Source: Paraflavisolibacter caeni (GTDB lineage: Bacteria; Bacteroidota; Bacteroidia; Chitinophagales; Chitinophagaceae). Taken from it: a stretch of DNA of 64,000 bases. Below are positions 53,284 to 62,601 of the stretch, in pieces (position 1 is the first letter of the stretch; each line of letters begins with the position of its first letter). The notes below the pieces were generated by a model, which saw only the letters and a list, made by a program, of their open reading frames with translations, ran no database searches and had not been told where the DNA came from. Both the position numbers and the translations under genes were made by a program. The DNA is taken from the NCBI RefSeq assembly GCF_025628885.1, contig NZ_JAOTIF010000017.1, forward strand, positions 86,487 to 150,486. Reading direction: 5' to 3'.

Positions 53284-54144
53284 TTGGCAAAGAATATTCA
53301 TTGTCTTGTCTTATCAATTACGATAAGCCTTTGTCTGGCATGCCAGCGAAAGTCAGAATTAAGAGTGTCACCAATATTGACATTTGATACGCCGGTAGTT
53401 AAGCCTCTCCTTCCTATGCTCTTAGAAGTTTCGGGCATAGCTGATAGTAAGAAAAATCCCGGTTACTTATGGGCGCAGGAAGATAGTGACAATCCTCCGA
53501 ACCTGATTCTGATAAGTCACGAGGGAAATGTTGTAAAAACGATACCCATTAAAGATGCTATTAATTATGATTGGGAAGATATGACCCTTGCCGGAGATCA
53601 GATATACATTGCTGATATTGGTGACAATAAGTTGGAACGTAATGAATACACTATTTACCAGTTTACGGAACCTTCTTCATCTGTCAATTTGATCGAAAGC
53701 TTTAAAACAATCCGTTTTAAGTACCCCGACGGCACCCATGATGCGGAAGCTTTACTGGTTGATCCAGTTAAAAAGGATATTTACTTGATAACCAAGAGGG
53801 ATAATCCTTCTGAAATATATAAGCTTTCTTACCCTCAAAGCTTTACAGAACTCAATACTGCCACTAAAGTTGGCTCTCTTTCATATTCCGGAGTTGTTAG
53901 CGCTTCTCTTTCAGCAGATGCCAAAAACATTATAATTAAAACCTACATTGGACTGCATCTTTACAGGCGCAATGAAAGTGAAGATATTACCAAAATACTG
54001 GCAGGTCCTTTTACCAATCTGGATTACCATATAGAACCTCAAGGCGAAGCTGTGGCATTTGCTGCTGATAATTCAGGCTTTTATACATTAAGCGAAAAAG
54101 GATTTTCAAAAGACGTGAATCTTTATTTTTACCGGAAGAAGTAA
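53284..54144 (+). CDS. Lipoprotein, beta-propeller-like, unknown function
   Basis: 286 residues from a TTG start. Lipobox LCLAC, Cys 20. The mature part has repeated strand blocks (SGIADSKKNPGYLWAQEDSD, NYDWEDMTLAGDQIYIADIGDN, DGTHDAEALLVDPVKKDIYLITKRD) that read like an esterase-like or SdiA-type six-bladed propeller. The WEDMTLAG and DAEALLVD patterns resemble phytase-like or gluconolactonase-like propellers, but no catalytic set can be confirmed. Confidence 0.72.
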   Translation: MAKNIHCLVLSITISLCLACQRKSELRVSPILTFDTPVVKPLLPMLLEVSGIADSKKNPGYLWAQEDSDNPPNLILISHEGNVVKTIPIKDAINYDWEDMTLAGDQIYIADIGDNKLERNEYTIYQFTEPSSSVNLIESFKTIRFKYPDGTHDAEALLVDPVKKDIYLITKRDNPSEIYKLSYPQSFTELNTATKVGSLSYSGVVSASLSADAKNIIIKTYIGLHLYRRNESEDITKILAGPFTNLDYHIEPQGEAVAFAADNSGFYTLSEKGFSKDVNLYFYRKK

Positions 54145-54179
54145 CTTATTACATTATCATTTTACCACATTAGCTCATT

Positions 54180-54974
54180 ATGAAACTGACTATCTACCAG
54201 GTTGACGCATTTACAGATAAAGTATTTGGTGGCAATCCCGCAGCAGTAATTCCCCTACAGGCCTGGCCTGAGGACAGCCTGATGCAAAAAATTGCTATGG
54301 AAAATAATTTAAGTGAAACAGCCTTTTTTGTAAAAACAGATGAAGGTTATCACCTGCGTTGGTTTACGCCGCAAAATGAAATAGATCTGTGTGGACATGC
54401 TACTTTGGCCTCTGCTTATGTGATCAAGAACTTCTTGGAACCACATATACAAGAAATTCAGTTCTCTACTCAGGTTGCTGGCATCTTGAAAGCCTCTGCC
54501 AAGGATGGACTGTACACGTTAGATTTTCCTGCACGCGTTCCTGAAACTTCCGAAATACCAGAAACGCTATTGGAAAGCTTAGGAGTTGATGTCGTAGTCG
54601 AAGTTTTGAAGTCGAGAGATTATTTTGTAGTGCTGCCCAATGAAGAGGCCGTGCAAAACCTGGATCCTGATTTTAGCCTGATGAAAGAATTGGATGCGTT
54701 CGGCGTGATTGCTACAGCGAAAGGCCATTCTGCCGACGCCGTTTCCCGTTGCTTTTTTCCTAAGGCCGGCATACAAGAAGATCCCGTGACTGGCTCTGCT
54801 CATTGTAATATAGTTCCCTATTGGAGTGAAAAACTAGGAAAGAAGGAATTGTCCTGCAAACAACTTTCAAAACGTGGTGGCGATTTATTATGCGAACTAA
54901 AGGATGGGCGTGTCCTGATGAGTGGAAAATGCGTCCTCTATATGACTGGTGAAATTCTTCTTAACCACGCTTAA
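54180..54974 (+). CDS. PhzF-family isomerase-like protein
   Basis: 264 residues. PhzF/DapF-like fold with catalytic Glu in MENNLSETAFF (about 46), the LRWFTPQNEIDLCGHATLASA motif and DPVTGSAHC. The family includes phenazine biosynthesis isomerase and many enzymes of unknown substrate; no phenazine genes lie nearby. Confidence 0.9.
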   Translation: MKLTIYQVDAFTDKVFGGNPAAVIPLQAWPEDSLMQKIAMENNLSETAFFVKTDEGYHLRWFTPQNEIDLCGHATLASAYVIKNFLEPHIQEIQFSTQVAGILKASAKDGLYTLDFPARVPETSEIPETLLESLGVDVVVEVLKSRDYFVVLPNEEAVQNLDPDFSLMKELDAFGVIATAKGHSADAVSRCFFPKAGIQEDPVTGSAHCNIVPYWSEKLGKKELSCKQLSKRGGDLLCELKDGRVLMSGKCVLYMTGEILLNHA

Positions 54975-55078
54975 TCTGGATATTTCTTTACTTACAATAA
55001 GCAAAGCCTGTTTAATGTGTTCATTTTACGGCTTTGCCTTTTCTATTCTGCAAAATCCGTTTATCTCAAAAATGCATG

Positions 55079-55477
55079 TCAGATAAACCTGCTCATTAAA
55101 TCGGGCGTCGGTATCATGCATTCTTCGCTCTTGCCAAACCATCGGTACCGGTTTCGTGCAAAAAGATCATAAACCGCATCACGTAAGAACCTTGGCACGA
55201 TCCAAAACAATTGTGTCCACTTCCAGTACCATGAAAGTTGGTTATACAACCGCAACGCCGCAGTAGACTTCTGGTATACCTTTCCATCTTCTATTAAAAT
55301 AAAAGTTTCAATGCTTCCCGGCAACTCAAATCTTTCTGCCAATGCCAGTCCTGCTTTCGATTGTAAAGCAGCAAAACGAAAAACCTTCTTATGATCCTGC
55401 CGGATAACAAATTTTACGATGCCATTGCAAAAATTACAAACACCATCAAACAAAATAATAGGATGCATCTCCTTCAT
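55079..55477 (-). CDS. DCC-family thiol-disulfide oxidoreductase (DUF393)
   Basis: 132 residues. DGVCNFCNG gives the DxxCxxC motif (C14, C17) near the N-terminus, followed by the FRFAALQS block. Small cytoplasmic thioredoxin-like protein. Single gene; function not established for the family. Confidence 0.87.
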   Translation of the reverse strand: MKEMHPIILFDGVCNFCNGIVKFVIRQDHKKVFRFAALQSKAGLALAERFELPGSIETFILIEDGKVYQKSTAALRLYNQLSWYWKWTQLFWIVPRFLRDAVYDLFARNRYRWFGKSEECMIPTPDLMSRFI

Positions 55478-55530
55478 ATCCTAAAGATAGTTATAGTATT
55501 CCTCTATGATTTTCTCAAGCAAGTTTCAAT

Positions 55531-55558
55531 AAAAAAACGGCCTGGAAAAGGCCGTTTT
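55531..55558. terminator. Terminator after yebC (minus strand)
   Basis: AAAACGGCC (55534-55542) and GGCCGTTTT (55550-55558) form a 9-bp stem; minus-strand RNA continues into T7. It serves the YebC gene ending at 55595. Confidence 0.75.
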
Positions 55559-55594
55559 GAATATCCTGATGATCCTACAAATCTTGGTTCTAAC

Positions 55595-56317
55595 TTATGC
55601 CAGGTTATGAAACACTTTCTGCACATCATCATCCTGCTCCAGCTTATCTACGAGCTTTAGTACTTCCTGTGCTTGTTCTTCTGGCAATTCAACGGTAGTA
55701 GTAGGAATCCATTCTACTTCTGCACTGATAGGGGTAATACCTTTTTCTTCCAACGCTTTCTGCATGCTGCCGAAATCGTTAAAAGCGCAGCGTAACACCA
55801 ATACCTCTTCGTTGTTTTCCCCTGTTCCTTCGCCCATTTCTTCTAAACCGAAATCAATCAGTTCAAGTTCAAGTTCCTCAGGGCTCAATCCTTCCGGCTT
55901 CAGCTTGAAGACTCCCATTTTCTTAAACTGGAAACTTACACTGCCGCTATTACCTAATGCTCCGCCTCCTTTATTGAAAACAGACTTTACATTGGCAACT
56001 GTACGAACGTGATTGTCTGTCGCAGTTTCAACCAGGACAGCTACGCCATGTGGAGCATATCCTTCATATAAGATCTCTTCATAATTCTCCATTTCCTTAC
56101 CCTGGGCCCTTTTAATCGCCGCTTCTACACGGTCTTTAGGCATGTTTACAGCCTTGGCATTTTGCATGCACCGGCGTAAAGCAGGGTTAGTGTTAGCGTC
56201 AGGTCCTCCAGCCTTTACGGCAATAGCGATTTCCTTCCCAATGCGGGTAAACTGTTTGGCCATCCGGTCCCAGCGGGCAAACATGGTGGCCTTACGTACT
56301 TCAAATATGCGACCCAT
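55595..56317 (-). CDS. YebC/PmpR-family protein
   Basis: 240 residues. Family motifs: [51 protein letters not shown] and [19 protein letters not shown]. Long known as a putative transcriptional regulator; family members have also been linked to translation at difficult sequences. Not next to ruvC here. -7 element TACTTTTG lies 41 bases before the start. Confidence 0.94.
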   Translation of the reverse strand: MGRIFEVRKATMFARWDRMAKQFTRIGKEIAIAVKAGGPDANTNPALRRCMQNAKAVNMPKDRVEAAIKRAQGKEMENYEEILYEGYAPHGVAVLVETATDNHVRTVANVKSVFNKGGGALGNSGSVSFQFKKMGVFKLKPEGLSPEELELELIDFGLEEMGEGTGENNEEVLVLRCAFNDFGSMQKALEEKGITPISAEVEWIPTTTVELPEEQAQEVLKLVDKLEQDDDVQKVFHNLA

Positions 56318-56358
56318 ATATTAGTTTGTAATTTATTATTTGTGCCTGTTCAGCCGCG

Positions 56359-56366
56359 CAAAAGTA
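56359..56366 (-). promoter_or_regulatory. -7 element of yebC
   Basis: Minus-strand TACTTTTG, exact TAnnTTTG, 41 bases upstream of the ATG at 56317. Close to the terminator of the upstream APC permease gene. Confidence 0.4.
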
Positions 56367-56380
56367 CTATTTACCAAAAC

Positions 56381-56413
56381 AAAAAAGCAGCTCTGCTAAA
56401 CCAGAGCTGCTTT
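56381..56413 (-). terminator. Terminator after the APC permease gene
   Basis: AAAGCAGCTCT (56384-56394) and AGAGCTGCTTT (56403-56413) form an 11-bp stem; minus-strand RNA continues into T-run. Ends the permease transcript before yebC. Confidence 0.8.
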
Positions 56414-56434
56414 CTTTAAAAAATAGTAACTTTT

Positions 56435-58084
56435 TTATTTCTTCGCCAGCCTGCTGCCAAAAATTACAGCATGAATCGCGGCAAATATCAGGGAGAAGTA
56501 AAACAGCCCTGTATCAGGATTATTAACTTCTGTCATTCCGTGGTGAATAAAGGCAACAATAGCCAGTAGTAGAGACAGGGCCAATCCACTCCAGCCGATT
56601 ACTTTATTCCCTTGCGGAATGGTGCCAGGCAGTTTGCTGGATAAATAGCTGTTCTTTATGCCATACCACATGTAAACATCAAAGCCGATCATCATCCATA
56701 CAATCAGCCGGATCCAGGTATCCAGCGGCAGGAATACCATCATGAACAGGCAGGTAAACACGCCTAGTATTGGAACGAACGGAACTAATGGCGTTTTAAA
56801 AGCGCGTGGTGCATCCGGCATATTGCGGCGTAAAACAATAACGCCAAGACAAACCAGGATGAATGCAAACAAGGTTCCGATGCTGGTCATTTCTCCTACA
56901 ACTCTTGCCGGCACAAATGCTGCAAACAGGCTTACAAAAAGCATAAATACCAAGTTGCTTCTTGATGGCGTTCTGAATTTTGGATGCACATCCGAGAAAA
57001 TGCGTGGCAGCAAACCATCTTTACTCATACTGAAAAATACACGGCTTTGTCCCATAAGCATTACCAGGATAACAGACGCATAACCTGCTAAAATCGCAAC
57101 AATAATAGCTCGGTTCAGCCAGGGATAGTCGGGGTGGATAACTCCGGATGCATCTTTTGTACCCATATGCTCAATAGCAACAGCAACAGGGGCTATTCCA
57201 TCCTGACCTTTAAAGGTAGTGTAGCTGGTAACACCTGTCATTACATGAGCAAACAGTATATATAATACAGTACAAATAGCCAGTGATCCCAGGATACCTA
57301 TTGGCATATCCTTCCGGGGATTTTTAGCTTCCTGTGCAGCTGTACTTACTGCATCAAAACCTATGTATGCAAAAAATACAATGGCTGCAGCACGGATGAT
57401 TCCACTAAATCCATATTGACCAAACGTTCCGGTATTTTCCGGTATATAAGGAGTGTAATTGGTATTGTTGATGTATTTCCATCCAAGGAAAATGAAAATC
57501 AATACAACTGCAACTTTAAGCGTCACGATAATTCCATTGACAAAGGCGCTTTCCTGGGTTCCCTTGATCAGCAAAAGGCTCATGAGCACAACAATGAAAA
57601 CTGCTGGAAGGTTGATCAATCCTCCATCCCAAGGTCCCGTGACTATACTTGCAGGCAGGTGCACATCAAAGCCTTCAAGAAATTTTACCAGGTATCGGCT
57701 CCAACTGATACTCACTGTGGCAGCACCTACTGCATATTCTAATACAAGATCCCAACCAATGATCCAGGCTATGAATTCACCCATGGTTGCATATGAATAA
57801 GTATAAGCGCTACCTGCTACCGGGATCATGGATGCAAATTCTGCATAACAAAGACCGGCAAAGGCACAACCAAAAGCAGCTACAATAAAAGAAATAGTAA
57901 TGGCAGGCCCGGCCTGGTTAGCGGCTGCACCACCTGTAATGGAAAAAAGTCCGGCACCAATGATGGCTCCGATACCTAAAGCAATCAATCCTCCCCACCC
58001 TAATGTCTTTTTAAGGGTATGGCCACCTGTTTCGTGAGCCTCAGTCAGCAGTCCCGCAAGAGGTTTCCTTACGAATAAACTCAT
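56435..58084 (-). CDS. APC-family amino acid permease
   Basis: 549 residues, about 13-14 membrane helices. Conserved first helix GLIALGIGAIIGAGLFSITGGAAANQAGPA and the AFFAYIGFDAVSTAAQEAKNPRKDMPIGI motif of helix 6. Resembles the YfnA/CAT-type cationic amino acid permeases. Substrate not readable. Confidence 0.9.
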   Translation of the reverse strand: MSLFVRKPLAGLLTEAHETGGHTLKKTLGWGGLIALGIGAIIGAGLFSITGGAAANQAGPAITISFIVAAFGCAFAGLCYAEFASMIPVAGSAYTYSYATMGEFIAWIIGWDLVLEYAVGAATVSISWSRYLVKFLEGFDVHLPASIVTGPWDGGLINLPAVFIVVLMSLLLIKGTQESAFVNGIIVTLKVAVVLIFIFLGWKYINNTNYTPYIPENTGTFGQYGFSGIIRAAAIVFFAYIGFDAVSTAAQEAKNPRKDMPIGILGSLAICTVLYILFAHVMTGVTSYTTFKGQDGIAPVAVAIEHMGTKDASGVIHPDYPWLNRAIIVAILAGYASVILVMLMGQSRVFFSMSKDGLLPRIFSDVHPKFRTPSRSNLVFMLFVSLFAAFVPARVVGEMTSIGTLFAFILVCLGVIVLRRNMPDAPRAFKTPLVPFVPILGVFTCLFMMVFLPLDTWIRLIVWMMIGFDVYMWYGIKNSYLSSKLPGTIPQGNKVIGWSGLALSLLLAIVAFIHHGMTEVNNPDTGLFYFSLIFAAIHAVIFGSRLAKK

Positions 58085-58250
58085 AGTAATTAGTTCTATT
58101 TAAGCGGGTAAAATAAGGATAATTTGAGAAACAACTTTTTCTTTTCCATGAAAGGCTTAAAAAATTGTCCCAATCCTATTATGTTAAAAACTTTTGTTGA
58201 TGAGTATTTTTTCCGACTTTCGGCCCTTCTTTTTAATTGATACTGCATTT

Positions 58251-59519
58251 ATGGGAAAGGCAAATAGGCTTACTTTCTTTATTATACTTTCAATGGTTTT
58301 GGGTATCGGTATTGGCTACTGGATACACGAAGCTTCCTCCGCAGAATTTATAAGTGGTTTTTCCAAAAACGTAAAACTCCTCAGCACTGTCTTTATACGA
58401 CTGGTGCAAATGATTATTGCTCCCCTGGTTTTTTCTACCCTCGTTGTAGGCATAGCCAAACTTGGAGATTTGAAAACCGTAGGAAGGGTAGGAGGCAAAG
58501 CCATTCTATGGTTTATTACAGCTTCTTTGGTCTCACTTTTGGTGGGTATGATGTTGGTGAATTACTTCCAGCCTGGTCATAATATCAACCTTTCTCAGGC
58601 TGATACCGAAGGTCTTAAGGATCTCATCACCAAACAACAAAGCTTCTCCCTGGATAAATTTGTCGAACATATTATTCCCCGGAGCTTTATTGAGGCCATG
58701 GCTACGAACGAAATCCTGCAGTTGGTGGTCTTTTCCATTTTTTTTGGCGTTGCCGCTGCAGCCATTGGCGATTATGCCAAGCCATTGATTAAAGCATTGG
58801 AAGTGGCCTCTCACATTATCCTTAAAATGGTAGGCTATGTGATGAACTTTGCTCCTTTGGGGGTTTTCGGAGCAATCGCAGCAGTTGTTGCTACCAAAGG
58901 TTTGAGCATTTTTCAGTTCTACCTTATGTATTTTGCCTACTTCATTTTGGGTATCCTGCTTTTGTGGACATTGTTACTGGGTGTCGGCTTTCTGATATTT
59001 AAAGGCCGCACTGTAACACTTTTAAGACGGATTAGTGGTCCGCTGCTGATTGCTTTTAGCACAACCAGTAGTGAAGCTGTATTTCCAAAACTAACCGAAG
59101 AACTGGAAAGATTTGGCTGCCGCGATAAGATTGTGGCATTTGTATTGCCTCTTGGTTATTCTTTTAACCTGGATGGAAGTATGATGTACATGACTTTTGC
59201 AAGCCTTTCCATCGCCCAGGCCTATGGCGTTCATTTGCCGTTAGGCACGCAATTGACCATGTTGTTGGTACTGATGCTCACCAGTAAAGGTATAGCAGGC
59301 GTGCCCCGCGCTTCCTTAGTAGTGGTGCTCGCTACCTGTTCAATGTTTAATATTCCACCAGAAGGGGTTGCGCTCATTCTACCAATCGACCACTTTTGCG
59401 ATATGTTCCGGACTGCAACCAACGTCATTGGTAATGCCTTGGCAACCAGCGTAGTAAGTAAATGGGAAGGCGAATTGGTACACGGTGAACATCATATGGT
59501 AGAAAGCGTTAAATCTTAA
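58251..59519 (+). CDS. Dicarboxylate/amino acid:cation symporter (DAACS family)
   Basis: 422 residues from ATG 58251 (ATG 58200 is possible). Eight-helix glutamate transporter fold with the serine-rich reentrant loop ISGPLLIAFSTTSSEAVFPKL and the substrate-binding motifs GYSFNLDGSMMYM and SKGIAGVPRASLVVVLAT. Imports C4-dicarboxylates or Glu/Asp with Na+ or H+. Which substrate is not readable. Confidence 0.92.
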   Translation: MGKANRLTFFIILSMVLGIGIGYWIHEASSAEFISGFSKNVKLLSTVFIRLVQMIIAPLVFSTLVVGIAKLGDLKTVGRVGGKAILWFITASLVSLLVGMMLVNYFQPGHNINLSQADTEGLKDLITKQQSFSLDKFVEHIIPRSFIEAMATNEILQLVVFSIFFGVAAAAIGDYAKPLIKALEVASHIILKMVGYVMNFAPLGVFGAIAAVVATKGLSIFQFYLMYFAYFILGILLLWTLLLGVGFLIFKGRTVTLLRRISGPLLIAFSTTSSEAVFPKLTEELERFGCRDKIVAFVLPLGYSFNLDGSMMYMTFASLSIAQAYGVHLPLGTQLTMLLVLMLTSKGIAGVPRASLVVVLATCSMFNIPPEGVALILPIDHFCDMFRTATNVIGNALATSVVSKWEGELVHGEHHMVESVKS

Positions 59520-59744
59520 GACTAACTGATCAATGAGTGAATGGACCTCTTTTATTGCTCCATTCGTAATTCCAATGGCGTTCAATTTTAATAACTTGTT
59601 AAGATTATTTGGTTGATGTTTGCGCCTGCTGCTTAAATTACAACCCCGGCTAACCAGTCGGATGTAGCAAAAGCCTGACATTCAGCTTACTTTAATTAAA
59701 CAGCCTGCAAAGGCATAAAACTTCCCGAAAGGGATGGGGGTTAT

Positions 59745-60416
59745 ATGGATAAAGGACTTGTACAACAATTTATCGACTGGATCATTTTAAACGGCGGCTT
59801 GTACTTCATGCTGTTCGTGGTTTTTGCTGAAACCGGTTTATTCATTGGCTTCTTTTTGCCTGGCGATTCCCTCCTTTTCGCTGCTGGTATTTACCTGAAT
59901 GAATTGTCTCGGGAATTTTTTAATGCCCCCATTGCTATTGTTATTCTTTTGGTGATTATAGCCTCTGTTCTTGGAAATATGGTTGGTTACTGGTTTGGAT
60001 ATAAAGCCGGACCATTGCTGTTCGAACGTAAAGAAACATGGCTATTCCGTCGTAAACACCTGCTACGCGCAAAAGATTTTTACGACCATTATGGTAAGGG
60101 TACCATCTTCGTGGCTAAGTTTCTGCCTATCATCCGCACTTTTGCACCTATCGTAGCTGGTATTGTAAAAATGGATCGCCCAACTTTTATCATATACAAT
60201 ATCTTCGGTAGTATTGCCTGGGTTGTGAGCATGATGCTGGGTGGATATTATCTGGAAGAAATGGTTAAGGAAAAATTCAATTACAGCCTGAAAGATCATA
60301 TAGAAGCAATTGCCATTGTAATTATTTTAATTACTACTTTACCCGTATTATACAAGTTGTTTTTTTCAAAAAAGCCTCTTGGCAAGCCTTCACAGGAACA
60401 GGAAATTAAAAAGTAG
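59745..60416 (+). CDS. DedA-family membrane protein
   Basis: 223 residues, several membrane helices. Motifs: FIGFFLPGDSLLFAAGIY, GNMVGYWFGYKAGP, FVAKFLPIIRTFAPIVAGI with the F-x-R-x(2)-P...G signature. Members are implicated in lipid carrier recycling (undecaprenyl phosphate) and pH homeostasis. Preceded by 225 bp without recognisable features. Confidence 0.92.
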   Translation: MDKGLVQQFIDWIILNGGLYFMLFVVFAETGLFIGFFLPGDSLLFAAGIYLNELSREFFNAPIAIVILLVIIASVLGNMVGYWFGYKAGPLLFERKETWLFRRKHLLRAKDFYDHYGKGTIFVAKFLPIIRTFAPIVAGIVKMDRPTFIIYNIFGSIAWVVSMMLGGYYLEEMVKEKFNYSLKDHIEAIAIVIILITTLPVLYKLFFSKKPLGKPSQEQEIKK

Positions 60417-60547
60417 TCTTGGATATTTTTGTTTCTAAAGCCTGGTCCCCATCGAAATAAAGAAGGTAATAATTGATTTTTTTAAATCAATAAGAAATGA
60501 GTGGGTAATCAAACTTTGTATATTTTCACCCGCACAATAAAAGACAG

Positions 60548-61786
60548 ATGAATCCCAAAAATCATGGAGTGTTTTCCATTCCCGTCATTGTCGGGGCTTT
60601 AGGTTACTTTGTAGATATCTATGACTTATTACTGTTTGGAATTGTTCGTAAGCAAAGTCTTGCCGATTTGGGACTAACGCCCGATCAGATTACAACCGTG
60701 GGAGAAGATATCATTTCAGTTCAGATGATTGGGCTGTTGATTGGTGGTATCATTTGGGGAATCATGGGCGATAAGAAAGGGCGCCTGAGTGTGCTTTTCG
60801 GCTCCATTATTTTATATTCACTGGCAAATATTGCCAACGGAATGGTGGTGAACACCACCCAATATGGTATCGTTCGATTTATTGCTGGTATTGGTCTGGC
60901 TGGTGAATTGGGCGCCGGTATTACCCTTGTGTCTGAACTTCTTTCTAAAGAGAAAAGGGGAATTGGTACGTCAATGGTTGCTGGTATTGGCTTAACAGGA
61001 GCCGTAGTGGCCTATTTTGTTTCCAAGACTTTCGACTGGCACATCTGCTATTTTATTGGTGGCGGACTTGGCATGCTTTTATTGATATTGCGCGTTTCCG
61101 TTTTTGAGTCTTCTATGTTCCACGAAACCAAAAAGCTGAATGTCTCACGTGGCAATTTCTTCATGTTTTTTAATAATAGTCATCGATTCAGGAAATACAT
61201 GCGCAGTATACTGTTAGGGCTGCCAACCTGGTATGTCATCGGTGTATTGGTAACCTTCTCCGACCAGTTTGGTAAACAGTTTGGTATCGACGAAAGCATC
61301 AATCCTGGTAAAGCAATCATGTTTGCTTACGTAGGGATAAGCATCGGTGATGTGTTCATTGGTTTTGTAAGCAATTGGCTGAAAAGCCGAAAAAAGGCGC
61401 TGTATATATTTTATACATTGACAGCTTTATTCGTCGCCCTTTTCTTCTCGCAAAAGGGTGGAAGTGCATTGCAGATGTACATCATTTGTGCTGGTCTGGG
61501 TTTTGCCACCGGCTTCTGGGCCATCTTTGTAACAATGGCTGCCGAGCAGTTTGGTACCAACTTGCGTGCTACTGCTGCAACTACGGTTCCTAATGTAGTA
61601 CGCGGGTCATTGCCTCTAATTATATTTTTCTTCAAATGGCTCCGCAACCACATGGAATATGCTACCGCCGGACTGATCACCGGCATTATCGTCATGGTCA
61701 TAGCCATTGTTGCCGCAATAAATTCAGACGAAACCTTCGGTAAGGATCTGAACTTTGTGGAGGGCGAGTTTTCCAACGTTCCATGA
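60548..61786 (+). CDS. MFS transporter
   Basis: 412 residues with about 12 helices. The loop 2-3 signature reads GDKKGRLSVLFGS, and helix 4 has RFIAGIGLAGELGAGITLVSELL. This resembles the metabolite:H+ symporter/AAHS-like group of major facilitators. Substrate unknown. A near-consensus TATATTTT lies about 22 bases upstream. Confidence 0.9.
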   Translation: MNPKNHGVFSIPVIVGALGYFVDIYDLLLFGIVRKQSLADLGLTPDQITTVGEDIISVQMIGLLIGGIIWGIMGDKKGRLSVLFGSIILYSLANIANGMVVNTTQYGIVRFIAGIGLAGELGAGITLVSELLSKEKRGIGTSMVAGIGLTGAVVAYFVSKTFDWHICYFIGGGLGMLLLILRVSVFESSMFHETKKLNVSRGNFFMFFNNSHRFRKYMRSILLGLPTWYVIGVLVTFSDQFGKQFGIDESINPGKAIMFAYVGISIGDVFIGFVSNWLKSRKKALYIFYTLTALFVALFFSQKGGSALQMYIICAGLGFATGFWAIFVTMAAEQFGTNLRATAATTVPNVVRGSLPLIIFFFKWLRNHMEYATAGLITGIIVMVIAIVAAINSDETFGKDLNFVEGEFSNVP

Positions 61787-61826
61787 TCTCAAACTCACAC
61801 TTCTAAGCTATATTCCTGTATAACTC

Positions 61827-61875
61827 TATATTTGCGCCCTAAGACGAAAAGGGTGCCCGGCAACGAACCTTTTCG
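61827..61875 (+). promoter_or_regulatory. Promoter and leader hairpin of the DUF4254 gene
   Basis: TATATTTG (61827-61834), exact -7. In the leader, CGAAAAGG (61845-61852) pairs with CCTTTTCG (61868-61875) around a 15-base loop. The leader is about 105 bases to the ATG at 61946. No U-run follows, so it looks like a 5' stabilising or regulatory hairpin. Confidence 0.45.
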
Positions 61876-61945
61876 ATCATAAATTGACGACATTCCGCGC
61901 GTCCTTTACTTTTGGACTTCGGGATTTACTATTAAACTCAATTAA

Positions 61946-62554
61946 ATGACCAGCCAGAATTTTAATTATATCTTTCAGCTAAGCATCGAAAATTATCATA
62001 AGCATGATCATGTGGATACTCCTATCCAAAATCCATATCCTGCTGATTCTTTAGAACACCTTTTGTATTTGAAAAATTGGATTGACACTGTTCAGTGGCA
62101 TTTGGAAGATATTATCCGCGATCCTCAGATTGATGCCCAGGATGCCTTACAAATCAAAAGACGTATTGACCGTTCCAACCAGGAGCGTACCGATGTCGTG
62201 GAATACATCGATAGTTGGTTTCTGCAAAAGTTCAAAGAGGTTGTTCCTGAAACTGAAGCGTCTATCAATACAGAAAGCCCGGCTTGGGCCATCGACAGGC
62301 TTTCCATCTTGGCGCTGAAGATTTACCATATGGAGATAGAGGCAAACCGGCCCGATGCAACCGAAGTCCACAAAAAAGCTTGCCAGCAAAAGTTGGAAAT
62401 CCTTTTAGCTCAAAGAGAAGACCTATCTATAGCTATCGATCAACTGCTTGAAGACATTGCCAGGGGTATCAAATACATGAAAGTCTACAGGCAAATGAAG
62501 ATGTACAATGATGAATCCTTAAATCCGGTTTTGTATCAGCAAAAAAGCAAATAG
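61946..62554 (+). CDS. DUF4254 protein
   Basis: 202 residues, helical and acidic, with the DUF4254 signature (HLLYLKNWIDTVQWHLEDIIRDP and IDRSNQERTDVVEYID). No catalytic residues assigned in the family. Directly upstream of a GT9 glycosyltransferase with 47 bp between them; from recollection this pair is common in Bacteroidota, which suggests a role in LPS or glycan assembly. Confidence 0.82.
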   Translation: MTSQNFNYIFQLSIENYHKHDHVDTPIQNPYPADSLEHLLYLKNWIDTVQWHLEDIIRDPQIDAQDALQIKRRIDRSNQERTDVVEYIDSWFLQKFKEVVPETEASINTESPAWAIDRLSILALKIYHMEIEANRPDATEVHKKACQQKLEILLAQREDLSIAIDQLLEDIARGIKYMKVYRQMKMYNDESLNPVLYQQKSK

Positions 62555-62601
62555 CCTTAGGGTACAAAAGTTTTAATCCAATACCTGCAAAATTGTAAAC
62601 A

